This document shows positions 1-8,421 of a stretch of DNA of 64,000 bases, piece after piece. The translations under genes were made by a program, and so were the position numbers. Origin of the DNA: Thermanaerosceptrum fracticalcis. GTDB lineage: Bacteria; Bacillota; Peptococcia; DRI-13. Positions within the stretch are counted from its first letter, which is position 1, and every line of letters starts with the position of its first letter. The notes beneath the pieces are model-generated. The model was given only the letters and a program-made list of their open reading frames with translations, did not search any database and had not been told where the DNA came from. The DNA is taken from contig NZ_CP045798.1 of assembly GCF_000746025.2 (NCBI RefSeq), forward strand, positions 3,703,501-3,767,500. The letters run 5' to 3'.

Positions 1-20
1 GTATTATCTAATAAATCGTT

Positions 21-52
21 ACTAGTAACTAGCAACTAGCAACTAGTAACTT
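21..52. repeat. 7-bp-period array, ACTAGTA/ACTAGCA family
   Basis: Four in-phase heptamers (ACTAGTA, ACTAGCA, ACTAGCA, ACTAGTA) and a partial fifth lie in non-coding DNA upstream of the flavoprotein gene. This is the first of the heptameric arrays described in the findings. A weak hairpin (ACACTG...CAGTGT, 90-110) follows; nothing else is visible before 190. Confidence 0.85.
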
Positions 53-214
53 ACAGCAGGCCTTCATGGTCCTGTTAAATTTAAATATAACACTGGTGAG
101 AAAACAGTGTCAATCTTATTCCTATTTTTTTCAGAATAGTACTACTTGCACCTTGTCAAAAGGGGGCCAGTTCATATACTCTTAAAAATAAAGAATATGT
201 AATGGAGGAGTGCT

Positions 215-1069
215 ATGGGTAAGAAAGTCTTAGGCCTGGTGGCTTCACCCCGAAGGATGGGGAACTGTGAAATGCTCCTGAAAGAAATCATGCTGGCGGG
301 AGAGGATTGGGAGAAAGAGATTATTTATTTACATGAGCTGGAGATCAAGCCTTGTAAAGCCTGCTATCGCTGTTTGCCCAGTGGCGCCCTCTGCCCGGAG
401 AAGGATGATTTCAATTATCTCCTGGACAAAATAGCCCAGTCCGATGGTATTATTCTGGCCGCACCCTGTTATTTCTTAGGCCCTAACGCTATCCTGAAAA
501 ATATCATGGATAGATTTATTTCCGTGGGGAATGAAGCAGACAGGTTTAAGGGGAAGCCTTGTTTCACCGTCACTACCTACGGTGTAGAGGGGTGGCAGGG
601 GTTTAGCAGGGAATTTACCAATCTCTTTGCCCGTTTTCTCCACTTAGACCTGAAAGACAGTTTCCTTATTAAGTCATCCTATCCCGGTGAATGCTTTACT
701 GATGAAAAATTGCTGCAGGCTTTAAGAGAAGCAGGAAGAAACCTTTTTAAACCCGGCTATATCTCGCAACCTCCTTCCCTGGCCTGCCCTGTTTGCTGGA
801 ACCCTTATCTTTCCCTGCAGGCCGAGGGGGTGGTATGGTGTCCTGTCTGCGGCAGCCGGGGTAAAATAGACCTGAAAGAGGGCAATATTTTTCTTGAATT
901 TACAGATGCAGGGGAACACCGTTTTACGCCTGAGGCCATGGGCCACCATTTTGGAGAGGTCTTGCCCGCTACCATGGAGACCTTTTTAGCCCGGCGCCAG
1001 GAAGTCAAGGAATTGCAAAAAAAATACCGCCAGTTTAACTGGGATGTAGAAAAACCCGCTCAAAAATAA
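215..1069 (+). CDS. NADPH-dependent FMN reductase / iron-sulfur flavoprotein family with zinc ribbon
   Basis: This is a flavodoxin-fold oxidoreductase of about 284 residues. The N-terminus (GLVASPRRMGN) is the FMN-phosphate loop of the NADPH-dependent FMN reductase fold. A cysteine cluster follows at about residues 47-61 (CKACYRC then a further Cys before EKDDF), as in Isf-type proteins that bind an Fe-S cluster next to FMN. Near residues 190-217 there is a zinc-ribbon-like pair of CPxC knuckles, which is an addition to the basic family. The ATG follows a strong GGAGGAG ribosome binding site. The gene stands alone and ends inside its own terminator. An electron-transfer or reductase role is inferred; the substrate is unknown. 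Confidence 0.8.
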   Translation: MGKKVLGLVASPRRMGNCEMLLKEIMLAGEDWEKEIIYLHELEIKPCKACYRCLPSGALCPEKDDFNYLLDKIAQSDGIILAAPCYFLGPNAILKNIMDRFISVGNEADRFKGKPCFTVTTYGVEGWQGFSREFTNLFARFLHLDLKDSFLIKSSYPGECFTDEKLLQALREAGRNLFKPGYISQPPSLACPVCWNPYLSLQAEGVVWCPVCGSRGKIDLKEGNIFLEFTDAGEHRFTPEAMGHHFGEVLPATMETFLARRQEVKELQKKYRQFNWDVEKPAQK

Positions 1070-1082
1070 GAGCGGGTTTTTA
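1051..1082 (+). terminator. Intrinsic terminator overlapping a stop codon
   Basis: An 11-bp perfect stem (AAAACCCGCTC / GAGCGGGTTTT) with an 8-nt loop contains the flavoprotein TAA codon in the loop. The flanking A and T runs make it usable from both strands, so it could also end transcription of the convergent GerC relic. Confidence 0.9.
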
Positions 1083-1328
1083 GCGTTTAAGGCCGATACG
1101 GGTAATACGGGCATCGACCCGGACTCCCACTGGGACCTGGGGAAAGATCTCTTCCCACTTGATATTCCGATAAACTGCAGGATAGGTGTTAAACAAACTC
1201 TGGCCAATGTGCAGATAGTCAATCAGGTCTTTAATACCCTTCCGGCCGAAATCCTCCCCGATGATGACCGCTCGCAGGTGAGCCAGGCTGATTTTGCGTT
1301 CGATTTGTCCTTGGGCCGGCCGTAAAGG
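1080..1328 (-). pseudogene. Ger(x)C germination lipoprotein relic, internally deleted
   Basis: On the minus strand an open frame of about 83 codons without a start reads LAHLRAVIIGEDFGRKGIKD, a typical segment from the N-terminal part of Ger(x)C proteins. It then passes within a few residues to NIKWEEIFPQVPVGV and an ARITRIGLKR end, which is the usual extreme C-terminus of the same family. More than 200 residues between these parts are missing, and in-frame TAA TAA codons lie just upstream, so the signal peptide and start are gone. It lies next to the intact germination cluster on the opposite strand, suggesting a former second gerC. The identification rests on recognisable family signatures; no alignment was run. 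Confidence 0.75.
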
Positions 1329-1422
1329 TTATTAAAATTGTTTATTCTTGTTATGCCTGAGGGAAATATTTCTTATTTTTCTAAGACATACTAAGTGTAG
1401 GCTGGAAAAACGGGGGATTGCT

Positions 1423-2988
1423 GTGTTCTGGCAGAAGAAAAAGAAACCGCAGGCACAAGAAAATAAAAGTGAACAAGAAAAGCAAAAAAGGAAAGTTAAC
1501 CAGCCTGAGGAGTTTACACTATGCCTGGAGGCCAATATTAAAGCCTTGCAAGACATTTTGCATAATTGCTCCGACGTAGTCTTTCGCTGTCTGACCGTAG
1601 CCAGGCGCCAGGCTTATCTTGTCTATGCCCAGGGGATGATTAACACCGACCTGCTAAGTAAAGGCATCCTGCAGATATGTTTTGAAGACTTCACCCAGGA
1701 AGCCCGTGACCTCCTGGAAGAGTTAAAATACCGGGGGCTGGCCATCGGTCGCATCACCCAATCCAACAAAGTGGACTCCTGTATCAAAGACCTGCTCGCC
1801 GGGAAGGCCCTGCTCTTACTAGAGGGTTACCGGGATGTTTTAGTGTTAGATATCCCTGGCGGGGAAAAACGCAGCATCGATACGCCCCAGGCCGAACCCA
1901 GCGTACGGGGGCCCATGGACAGTTTTGTTGAAGCCCTGGAGGTCAATATTTCTCTCCTGCGGCGCCGCCTGGCCACCCCTGATTTTAAAGTGGTTTCCCT
2001 GGTCCTGGGAAAAAGAAGCCATACCAATGTCCGGGTCTGTTATATGGAATCTATTGCCCACCCCAAACTCCTGGAGGAAGTCCTGCGCCGCCTCCACTTG
2101 ATCAATATCGATGCCCTCCTGGAATCTTCATATATCGAAGAACTTATCGATGATGAACCATACTCACCTTTCCCCACCATCCAGACTACGGAAAGGCCCG
2201 ATAAAGCGGTGGCCTCTCTCCTGGAAGGCCGTATTGTCATTATTCAGGAAAATACATCCTTTGTCTTAATCATGCCCGCCTTTTTCCAGCAGTTTTTTCA
2301 GGCCGCCGATGATTACTATAACCGCTATTTCTTTGCCACTTTTATACGAATTCTCCGTATTGCTGCTGTCCTTATTTCCGTTTATGCCCCGGCCCTGTAT
2401 GTAGCCTTTACCACTTTTCACCAGGAGATGCTGCCTACTTCCCTCTTGATTAGCCTGCAGACCCAGAGGGAGGGTGTGCCCTTTCCCGCTGTCTTGGAAG
2501 CTATTTTAATGGGGATTGCCTTTGAAATTTTGCGGGAAGGGGGTCTGCGCCTGCCCCGTCCCATAGGCCAGGCTGTCAGCATTGTAGGGGCTTTGATCAT
2601 TGGGGAGGCGGCCGTGAGAGCCAGCCTTGTTTCCGCCGCCATGGTCATTGTGACTGCCCTAACGGCCATTACTTTTTTTACCGTACCCACCTTAATTATT
2701 GGCGAGGCTTTTTTAATCATCCGCATTATCCTTGTTATGGCTGCAGGTGTTCTGGGCCTGTGGGGTATCTTGATCATCACCCTCCTGTTCTTAGCCCATC
2801 TTACCTCCCTGCGTTCTTTTGGCATTCCTTATCTCAGCCCCGCGGGGTCTTTAATTAACCTTAACCTTGATGAGTTCCTGGTGAGGGCTCCCCTCTGGGC
2901 CATGCGCAAGCGGCCCAAACTATTAGGCCAAAGAAATCCCACCCGCCAGGGCAGACGTCCTTCTCCCCAAAATACAGGCAAAAAGTAG
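1423..2988 (+). CDS. GerA family spore germination protein (GerAA/GerKA type)
   Basis: This is the A subunit of a Ger-type nutrient germinant receptor of the spore inner membrane. A hydrophilic N-terminal domain of about 290 residues contains the family signatures LVYAQGMINTDLL and LFxGxx-like VSLVLGKRSHTNVRVCYM. It is followed by hydrophobic segments including PAALYVAFTTFHQEMLPTSL and the conserved PRPIGQAVSIVGALIIGEAAV stretch. The GTG at 1423 is preferred because GGGGG lies 6 nt upstream; an ATG at 1348 in the same frame has no good ribosome binding site and adds 25 residues. The C-terminus is basic. The gerC gene follows after 9 bp. Sigma-G control is expected from the family, but no promoter was assigned. 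Confidence 0.93.
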   Translation: MFWQKKKKPQAQENKSEQEKQKRKVNQPEEFTLCLEANIKALQDILHNCSDVVFRCLTVARRQAYLVYAQGMINTDLLSKGILQICFEDFTQEARDLLEELKYRGLAIGRITQSNKVDSCIKDLLAGKALLLLEGYRDVLVLDIPGGEKRSIDTPQAEPSVRGPMDSFVEALEVNISLLRRRLATPDFKVVSLVLGKRSHTNVRVCYMESIAHPKLLEEVLRRLHLINIDALLESSYIEELIDDEPYSPFPTIQTTERPDKAVASLLEGRIVIIQENTSFVLIMPAFFQQFFQAADDYYNRYFFATFIRILRIAAVLISVYAPALYVAFTTFHQEMLPTSLLISLQTQREGVPFPAVLEAILMGIAFEILREGGLRLPRPIGQAVSIVGALIIGEAAVRASLVSAAMVIVTALTAITFFTVPTLIIGEAFLIIRIILVMAAGVLGLWGILIITLLFLAHLTSLRSFGIPYLSPAGSLINLNLDEFLVRAPLWAMRKRPKLLGQRNPTRQGRRPSPQNTGKK

Positions 2989-2997
2989 AGGTGAACT

Positions 2998-4182
2998 ATG
3001 CGGATGAGGAAATTGTCAGCCATGGTTTTATTGTTTGTTCTGGCCCTGATCACGGTTTCCGGCTGCTGGAGCAGGAGAGAATTGAACCACCTTACCATCA
3101 TCCTGGGGGCTGCCTTGGACCTAAAAAATGATCATCATTACATCACGGTGATGGGCACGGACCCTACACAAGGAGGCGGCGGCAAGGAAAGGAGTCAGGG
3201 TAGTGGGCAGGGCAGCCCTTTTGTTGTCACCTCCGCCGAGGGGAAAACAATCTTCGAGGCCGCCCGCAACCTTAGTTTAATTATGCCGCGGCGCAACTAC
3301 TGGGCCCACTGTGAAGTTGTGCTGGTCAGTGAAGGCTATGCCAGGGAAAAGGGCCTAAGGGAACTCCTGGATTTTTTTACACGGGACCATGAGCGTAGGC
3401 GGGAAACCTATCTCATAGTAACCAGGGGGCAGGCAGGAGAGATGTTAAAAGTGATGCCAACCTTAAGCCAGTACCCGGCCAGGGAAATCATCGAACAGAT
3501 TCGTCTGACCAGGATTTCCGCTAAAGGTTTAGTTACGATACTGAACGATTTTATTGCCCAATCCGAGGGAGTTACCCGGACCAGTCTGGTCAACTATATG
3601 GATATCCGTAATTACGGGGGGAATCCGGAAATACCGGGTCAAGGGGAGGAAAAGGTTCAGGCCGGGGCAGGCGTGTTTTATAACTATAAGCTGATAGGTC
3701 TTCTCAATACCAGGGAGACCCGGGGGGCCAACTGGCTGCGTGATAATATCAAGACAGGGGTGATCTCCTTTGCTCCGGAAGGGGAAAGGGAAAAAAATAC
3801 CGTCCTGCAGATTGACAGGGTCAAGACAAAAATGAAACCCCTGCTCAAGGAGGAAGGGGGACAGGTGAAGTATACCATTGAGGTTACAGGGTCCCTGGTG
3901 GAATATGGGGGAAAAGCGGATATTACTAAAAAGGAAACGGTAAAGATGCTGGAAAAGGCCTGCAGTGAAGAAATAGAAAAAGAAATCCGGGAAATCTGGA
4001 AAAAGGCACAAAGGGAGTTGAAGACGGATATCTTTTTACTGGGGGACAAATTCGCTCATGCTTATCCCTTTTTATTAAAAACAGATCCCTCGGAATGGCA
4101 GGAATTCTTTATGGCTTTGGAACTGGAGCTGGAGGTCAAAACCAAGATTAACAGTGCCGGCGTGCGGGGGAAACCGGTATAG
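2998..4182 (+). CDS. Ger(x)C family spore germination lipoprotein
   Basis: This is the C subunit of the germinant receptor, a lipoprotein on the outer face of the spore inner membrane. The first 22 residues form a lipoprotein signal peptide ending in the lipobox VSGC, followed by WSRREL, as in most GerC proteins (CWdxrEl). The N-terminal domain carries the motif ARNLSLIMPRRNYWAHCEVVLVSEGYAREKGLRELLDFF (positions about 90-130, key residues only in part). The C-terminal domain ends with EWQEFFMALELELEVKTKI, the family's final strand. It directly follows the gerA gene and probably forms an operon with it and the next small gene. Length (394) is normal. Confidence 0.92.
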   Translation: MRMRKLSAMVLLFVLALITVSGCWSRRELNHLTIILGAALDLKNDHHYITVMGTDPTQGGGGKERSQGSGQGSPFVVTSAEGKTIFEAARNLSLIMPRRNYWAHCEVVLVSEGYAREKGLRELLDFFTRDHERRRETYLIVTRGQAGEMLKVMPTLSQYPAREIIEQIRLTRISAKGLVTILNDFIAQSEGVTRTSLVNYMDIRNYGGNPEIPGQGEEKVQAGAGVFYNYKLIGLLNTRETRGANWLRDNIKTGVISFAPEGEREKNTVLQIDRVKTKMKPLLKEEGGQVKYTIEVTGSLVEYGGKADITKKETVKMLEKACSEEIEKEIREIWKKAQRELKTDIFLLGDKFAHAYPFLLKTDPSEWQEFFMALELELEVKTKINSAGVRGKPV

Positions 4183-4205
4183 GAGGTGAGGGGGTTATCT
4201 TTTAT

Positions 4206-4427
4206 GTGGTTTTAATTGTTTCAATCTTAATTATGGCTGTGGAACTGCCGCCCTTATGGAAACATAAGCAATGGCTGAATCTCATATTGGCCGGGGTGTT
4301 TATTTCAATGGGGTTTTTTCTCACTCTGCTTTTCCACTTAGGCATAGAACCCCCTTCTCAGGCGGCCATATTAAATACGGCGGTAGAAAGGCTTTTCCCC
4401 TTTATCCCGGCTTTTTTTGGATTCTGA
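4206..4427 (+). CDS. Small membrane protein of the germination operon
   Basis: A 73-residue protein with two predicted membrane helices (residues about 1-13 and 23-43) starts from GTG, 23 bp after gerC. An AGGAGG sequence lies at 4182-4187 and a second purine stretch is closer to the start. Its last 26 bp overlap the 3' end of the convergent GerB gene. Small two-helix proteins of this kind are found in germinant receptor operons of clostridia and bacilli and have been linked to modulating receptor function, so that role is a reasonable inference. No specific family was recognised, and the start codon is uncertain. Confidence 0.6.
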   Translation: MVLIVSILIMAVELPPLWKHKQWLNLILAGVFISMGFFLTLLFHLGIEPPSQAAILNTAVERLFPFIPAFFGF

Positions 4428-5553
4428 GGAACTTTTGGCGTTTTTTTAACTGTTCCCTTTTCTTTTTGCCTGGTTTTAACCTGGACAGGAGGAGTAAAAA
4501 GGGTAAGAGGACAAAAACCTGGGGCAGGGTCAAAAGGGGCCATACAGAAGCTACCAGCGGTTCAACTTCTGTATGATCGGCATAAGCCCTTAGGCCTAGG
4601 GGAAAAAGGAAAAGGCTGAAGGGATAAACCAAACCCTTAATGTCTTTTAAATTAAATAAATAGGCTAACCCCCATAAGCTGGCCAGCATGCAGACAGCCA
4701 GTTTGATGAAAGTCGTAAAAAACCAGGCAAATACCAGGAGGATTTCAACTCTTTCCACGAATTCACCCAGGACGATGCTGCGGGCCACAAAGTAGACAGG
4801 AAAATTGAGCTGAGCGGCCTCATGGGCGCCGAAAATGCCGATGGCGTAGACAGGCCGTAAAATAAGAAAAAAACCGGATAAAGCCGTGCCGGACAGCAGT
4901 GCTGGGAGTATCTTTTTTGTGTCCTGCACCTGGGGAGCGAGAAAGGAAAGTAAAATCATTTCTCCATAGGGGAAGGCCGTAATAATGATCACTACTTTAC
5001 TTATATTTACAAAGCCTGCGGCAAAAAAGGGCCGTAAGTAATTAAAATTCAACTGGGGGGCAGCGGCCAGGACCATAAAAGAAAAGGCTAAAACCACCAG
5101 GGGAGTAACCACGTGACAGCAGCGGGCCGCAACTTCCAGGCCTTTAGCCACCACAAACCCGGTAGCCAGGGACATGGTTAAGGCAAAAACCCATCGGGGT
5201 GTTTCGGGGATAATGACCGTACTAAAAAGAGACTCAATGTTGTTAAGCACAAAAGCACCTAACAGGATGGCGTAGAGAATAAAACCACTGAGAATTACCT
5301 TGCCTAACAGGGGACCTAAAAGGGCAGTAAGGATTTCCCCCAGGTTTTTACCCGGAAATTTACTAATCAGAAGATAAAGCATGAGGGAGATAATCATACC
5401 GAGACCTGTGGCAATGGTATTTCCCAGCCAGGCATCTCTTTCGCCGTAACGGATGGCAGGGGTTAAGATAATGGCAGTTCCCAGGTTAAAGCTTATGGTT
5501 AAACAAAATAACTGTAAGGAAGAGATGTGCTCCTTTTGCATAGTCCGGGGCAC
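4402..5553 (-). CDS. GerB family spore germination permease
   Basis: This is an integral membrane protein of 383 residues with about ten helices, belonging to the APC-superfamily GerB (endospore germination permease) family, which forms the nutrient-binding subunit of Ger receptors. Supporting segments are the N-terminal ISSLQLFCLTISFNLGTAII and the conserved GERDAWLGNTIATGLGM region, both typical of GerB. The GTG at 5553 is the outermost start; an ATG four codons in is possible. It lies on the strand opposite to gerA and gerC and overlaps the end of the small gene, whereas classical operons carry A, B and C on one strand. The C-terminus is strongly basic (LKPGKKKREQLKKR). Confidence 0.92.
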   Translation of the reverse strand: MPRTMQKEHISSLQLFCLTISFNLGTAIILTPAIRYGERDAWLGNTIATGLGMIISLMLYLLISKFPGKNLGEILTALLGPLLGKVILSGFILYAILLGAFVLNNIESLFSTVIIPETPRWVFALTMSLATGFVVAKGLEVAARCCHVVTPLVVLAFSFMVLAAAPQLNFNYLRPFFAAGFVNISKVVIIITAFPYGEMILLSFLAPQVQDTKKILPALLSGTALSGFFLILRPVYAIGIFGAHEAAQLNFPVYFVARSIVLGEFVERVEILLVFAWFFTTFIKLAVCMLASLWGLAYLFNLKDIKGLVYPFSLFLFPLGLRAYADHTEVEPLVASVWPLLTLPQVFVLLPFLLLLSRLKPGKKKREQLKKRQKFLRIQKKPG

Positions 5554-5652
5554 CAGCCTTTAATACATGGTATGGAAATTTTATCCTTCCAAAGGGTAGT
5601 TGTTTCCCGGGAAGGATTTTTTATGCATCATTCGACTTCAGAATCGTCAGTA

Positions 5653-5793
5653 ATGAGTCATGAGTAGCGAGTATTTAGTGACCAGAGTCCAGTTAAAAAG
5701 CCGGTCACAGGTCACGGGTCACCGGTCACTGAAAAAGTGTTTACTCGCTACTTTTCTAAATGCTACGAACTGCCAACTGTGAACTGTGCACTA
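5653..5793. repeat. Three 7-bp-period arrays in one intergenic region
   Basis: The 5554-5846 gap between the divergent GerB and Amj genes contains three arrays. At 5653-5680 the units are ATGAGTC, ATGAGTA, GCGAGTA, TTTAGTG. At 5703-5730 there are four perfect GGTCAC-N units (N = A, G, C, T). At 5766-5793 the units are CGAACTG, CCAACTG, TGAACTG, TGCACTA. The three families differ in sequence but share the same period. Confidence 0.85.
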
Positions 5794-5846
5794 CTACACG
5801 GGAATGATATAATTATCTAAGTAAAATTCAAAGAGGGGGGAGAATC

Positions 5847-6647
5847 ATGTATCTCCGCCTTGGTGTCGTGATGGTTCTCGTCGCCTTTATTAATATGATT
5901 GATACCCTGGCCTTTGGTGCACGCCTGGCGGGAGTGCGAACCCATAGCCCTTCGCTGGCCATGTCACTGTATAATATTGTGGCCCTGACCGCCCGTACGG
6001 CTAATTTGATCCAGCTTCCCCTGGTGGCCAGTATCGTAGATAAGTCGTTACAGGCGGGAGAGGGGGCTCCGCTCCTTTTTGTCTTCCGCTTTATTATTTT
6101 TGCCAATTCTCTAGGGACCCTCGTTGGTATTCTTTTCCTACCTTTATCTGTAAGAACTTTTACCTGGGGCATCGGTAAAATGGAGAAATTCCACTCTGTT
6201 CCGGTAGTGGCCATTGAATTTTTACGTCCCGCCAATATCAAGAAAGCTGTCCATGTGCCCCTGGCCAGCCTGCGGCATTTAAAATCCATAGAGTGGTCCA
6301 GGATACCTCTTACCTTTATTTTTACTAACCCCATCCTCGTTTCTTTTTATTCTGTAGGCGTATTGGCTTCCATCTATGCAGGATATTTAATCCCGGAATA
6401 CCGCCTGACTGCCAGTCAATTGTCCGGCATTATTAATGGTATTGCCACTGTTTTACTGGTAGTTATCGTGGACCCCATATCGGCCTTAATTTTGGACGAG
6501 ACGCTGAAAGGAAAGCGGGAGGAAGCGGAATTAAAATCGGCTATTGGTCTTTTGGCTGGCGGAAAATTCCTGGGAACACTTCTTGCCCAGATTCTCTTAG
6601 TTCCTGCCGCACAGATAATCGCTTTTATAACCAGGGTGATTACCTGA
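5847..6647 (+). CDS. amj: Lipid II flippase Amj (DUF2837)
   Basis: This 266-residue membrane protein matches Bacillus subtilis Amj (YdaH), the alternate lipid II flippase that can replace MurJ in moving the peptidoglycan precursor across the membrane. Recognisable features are the N-terminal INMIDTLAFGARLAGVRTHS and the NLIQLPLVASIVDKS loop, followed by several further helices; length is close to the 270 residues of the family. The ATG is preceded by a strong GAGGGGGGAG site. In B. subtilis amj is induced by cell-envelope stress through sigma-M; no such promoter was assigned here. The gene is isolated and flanked on both sides by heptameric arrays. Confidence 0.9.
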   Translation: MYLRLGVVMVLVAFINMIDTLAFGARLAGVRTHSPSLAMSLYNIVALTARTANLIQLPLVASIVDKSLQAGEGAPLLFVFRFIIFANSLGTLVGILFLPLSVRTFTWGIGKMEKFHSVPVVAIEFLRPANIKKAVHVPLASLRHLKSIEWSRIPLTFIFTNPILVSFYSVGVLASIYAGYLIPEYRLTASQLSGIINGIATVLLVVIVDPISALILDETLKGKREEAELKSAIGLLAGGKFLGTLLAQILLVPAAQIIAFITRVIT

Positions 6648-6658
6648 CGGTAAATAGT

Positions 6659-6728
6659 TAGTTGATAGTTGATAGTTGTTAGTTGTTAGTTGATAGTTGA
6701 TAGTTGAATTCGGAAAACGGAAGTCGAA
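6659..6728. repeat. 7-bp-period array, TAGTTGA family plus CGGAAAA units
   Basis: Seven consecutive in-phase units (TAGTTGA, TAGTTGA, TAGTTGT, TAGTTGT, then TAGTTGA three times) occupy 6659-6707, the longest array in the window. After 3 bp, CGGAAAA and CGGAAGT units of another family follow at 6711-6724. Confidence 0.92.
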
Positions 6729-6749
6729 CTATGGAAGTAGGTGTAAAGG

Positions 6750-7532
6750 TTGTTTATCAGTGAAACCTATGCTTATTGCAATGGCCTGCGCCATGTACAC
6801 CCCGGTGAAAAAGGGCTCTTTTTCATCCTTACCCTGTTTATAGCTTTGGTTAACAAATCTTTATTGATTTCCCTGGTCTTGGCAGGTTTTATTATGGCAG
6901 TACTGGTGGCGAAAGCCCGGATACCGCTCTTAACCATCCTGGGGTTTATGCTGATACCCGCGGGTTTTGTTTTTTTAAGCCTTGTCATGCTGGTTCTCTC
7001 TATAACGAGAGAAGCTTCCGGGGGGTTAGTCCTGGGGGCATGGGCAGGATATTACCTTGTTATTTCCTATTCCGGTATATGGTTAGCCAAGACAGTCTTG
7101 GCTAAGGTAATAGGCTCGTTAACCTCTATGATCTTTTTGCTCTTTACTACACCTTTGGTGGATCTTATGGCCCTTTTACACCGTTTGAAAGTGCCGGGGA
7201 TCTTTCTGGAACTTATGGTGTTAACTTACCGTTTCATTTTTGTTTTCCTGGAAACTGCGGGGCAGATTTACCGGGCCCAGGAAGCCCGCTGTGGGTTTAC
7301 TACCAGGTCAAGTGCTTTCCGTGCCTTACGGCTTTTGATCGTTAACCTTTTTACTAAAACTTTACATCGCTCCCGCCAGCTTACTTTAGGTTTAGCCGGC
7401 CGTGGCTATAGAGGTGTACTTCTTGTGCCTAAAGAGCTTCCGCCCCTTTCTGTAAGTCATCTTTTAGGTATTGTGGTTTTCGTTTTGGTGCTGGGCATAA
7501 TCGTGCTGGGGGCAGCAGGAGGTGTTTTGTGA
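6750..7532 (+). CDS. ECF transporter T component, CbiQ family
   Basis: This is the transmembrane coupling (T) subunit of an energy-coupling factor transporter, 260 residues with about five helices. The signature ARCGFTT...LIVNLFTKTLHRSRQLTLGLAGRGYRG contains the coupling-helix type motif (AxxxRGY) that contacts the ATPase. The TTG at 6750 is the only start that keeps the conserved N-terminal HVHPGEKGLFF region; a TAGGTG site lies upstream. It overlaps the following ATPase by 4 bp (ATGA-type coupling). No substrate-binding CbiM/CbiN gene is adjacent, so the substrate is not evident; it may serve unlinked S components. Confidence 0.88.
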   Translation: MFISETYAYCNGLRHVHPGEKGLFFILTLFIALVNKSLLISLVLAGFIMAVLVAKARIPLLTILGFMLIPAGFVFLSLVMLVLSITREASGGLVLGAWAGYYLVISYSGIWLAKTVLAKVIGSLTSMIFLLFTTPLVDLMALLHRLKVPGIFLELMVLTYRFIFVFLETAGQIYRAQEARCGFTTRSSAFRALRLLIVNLFTKTLHRSRQLTLGLAGRGYRGVLLVPKELPPLSVSHLLGIVVFVLVLGIIVLGAAGGVL

Positions 7533-8362
7533 TGAGTGACTACATCATGAGAGCGGACAAACTGGAATATACATATCCCGATGGTACCAAGGCCCTCAGA
7601 GGACTTACCCTGGCCCTGCCGCGGGGGAAGAGAATTGCCTTTCTGGGACCCAATGGGGCGGGAAAATCCACATTCTTCCTTCATTTGAACGGCCTTAACC
7701 GTCCCAGCAGGGGCAGTCTGTTCTTCCAAGACCAGCCCTACCGGTATGACGGGAAATCTCTAAAGCAACTTCGCCAGCAGGTGGGGTTAGTTTTTCAGGA
7801 CCCCGATAATCAGTTGTTTTCCGCCAGTGTAAGCGAGGATGTGGCGTTCGGGCCTTTTAACTTAGAGTTGCCGGCTCAGGAAATTACCCGGAGAGTAGAG
7901 ACTGCCCTTAGAATAACAAATTTATGGGAATTGAAAGATAAACCTACCCATTTTCTAAGTGTTGGACAAAAAAAGCGTGTTGCCCTGGCTGGAGTCCTGG
8001 CTATGAAGCCTGAGGTTATTGTATTGGATGAGCCCACAGCCAACCTTGATCCTAAACATACGGGCATCATTATGAATATTTTAACGGAGTTAAATAACGC
8101 CGGTAAAACAATCATTATTTCCACCCATGACCTGGATATTGCCCTCTCCTGGGCTGATTACCTCTTTGTATTAAAGAATGGCGGACTGCTCGCAGAAGGT
8201 ACGCCCCGGGAGATTTTTGCCAATGAGGCGGTATTACAGGAGGCCGAACTGGAAAAACCCCTCATCTGGAGAGTGTACCAGGAACTTCTGCGTAAGGGTT
8301 ATCTGGAGGAGGGTAAAAGAATTCCTCATAGTATACATGAGTTGCTGACAATCTTAAGGTAG
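7529..8362 (+). CDS. ECF transporter ATPase, CbiO family
   Basis: This is a 277-residue ABC ATPase that would energise the preceding CbiQ-type subunit at the membrane. Walker A is GPNGAGKST (about residue 39), the Q-loop is VFQDPDNQLF, a hallmark of ECF/CbiO ATPases, the signature is LSVGQKKR (V in place of the usual G), and Walker B is VIVLDEPTANLD, followed by the switch histidine in STHD. The gene overlaps cbiQ by 4 bp, consistent with translational coupling. It is a second copy relative to the cobalt/nickel system at the right end of the window. Confidence 0.92.
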   Translation: MMSDYIMRADKLEYTYPDGTKALRGLTLALPRGKRIAFLGPNGAGKSTFFLHLNGLNRPSRGSLFFQDQPYRYDGKSLKQLRQQVGLVFQDPDNQLFSASVSEDVAFGPFNLELPAQEITRRVETALRITNLWELKDKPTHFLSVGQKKRVALAGVLAMKPEVIVLDEPTANLDPKHTGIIMNILTELNNAGKTIIISTHDLDIALSWADYLFVLKNGGLLAEGTPREIFANEAVLQEAELEKPLIWRVYQELLRKGYLEEGKRIPHSIHELLTILR

Positions 8363-8421
8363 TCCGGTATGAATCCTTTCCTTTATATTACATAATAATA
8401 AGTGTGAAAGGAGAGGATGGT

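Noticed and set aside
2418-2825. Long minus-strand open frame antisense to the GerA gene.
   Set aside because: It is rich in Arg/Lys/Met as expected for a shadow of hydrophobic sense codons, has no ribosome binding site, and the sense gene is clear.
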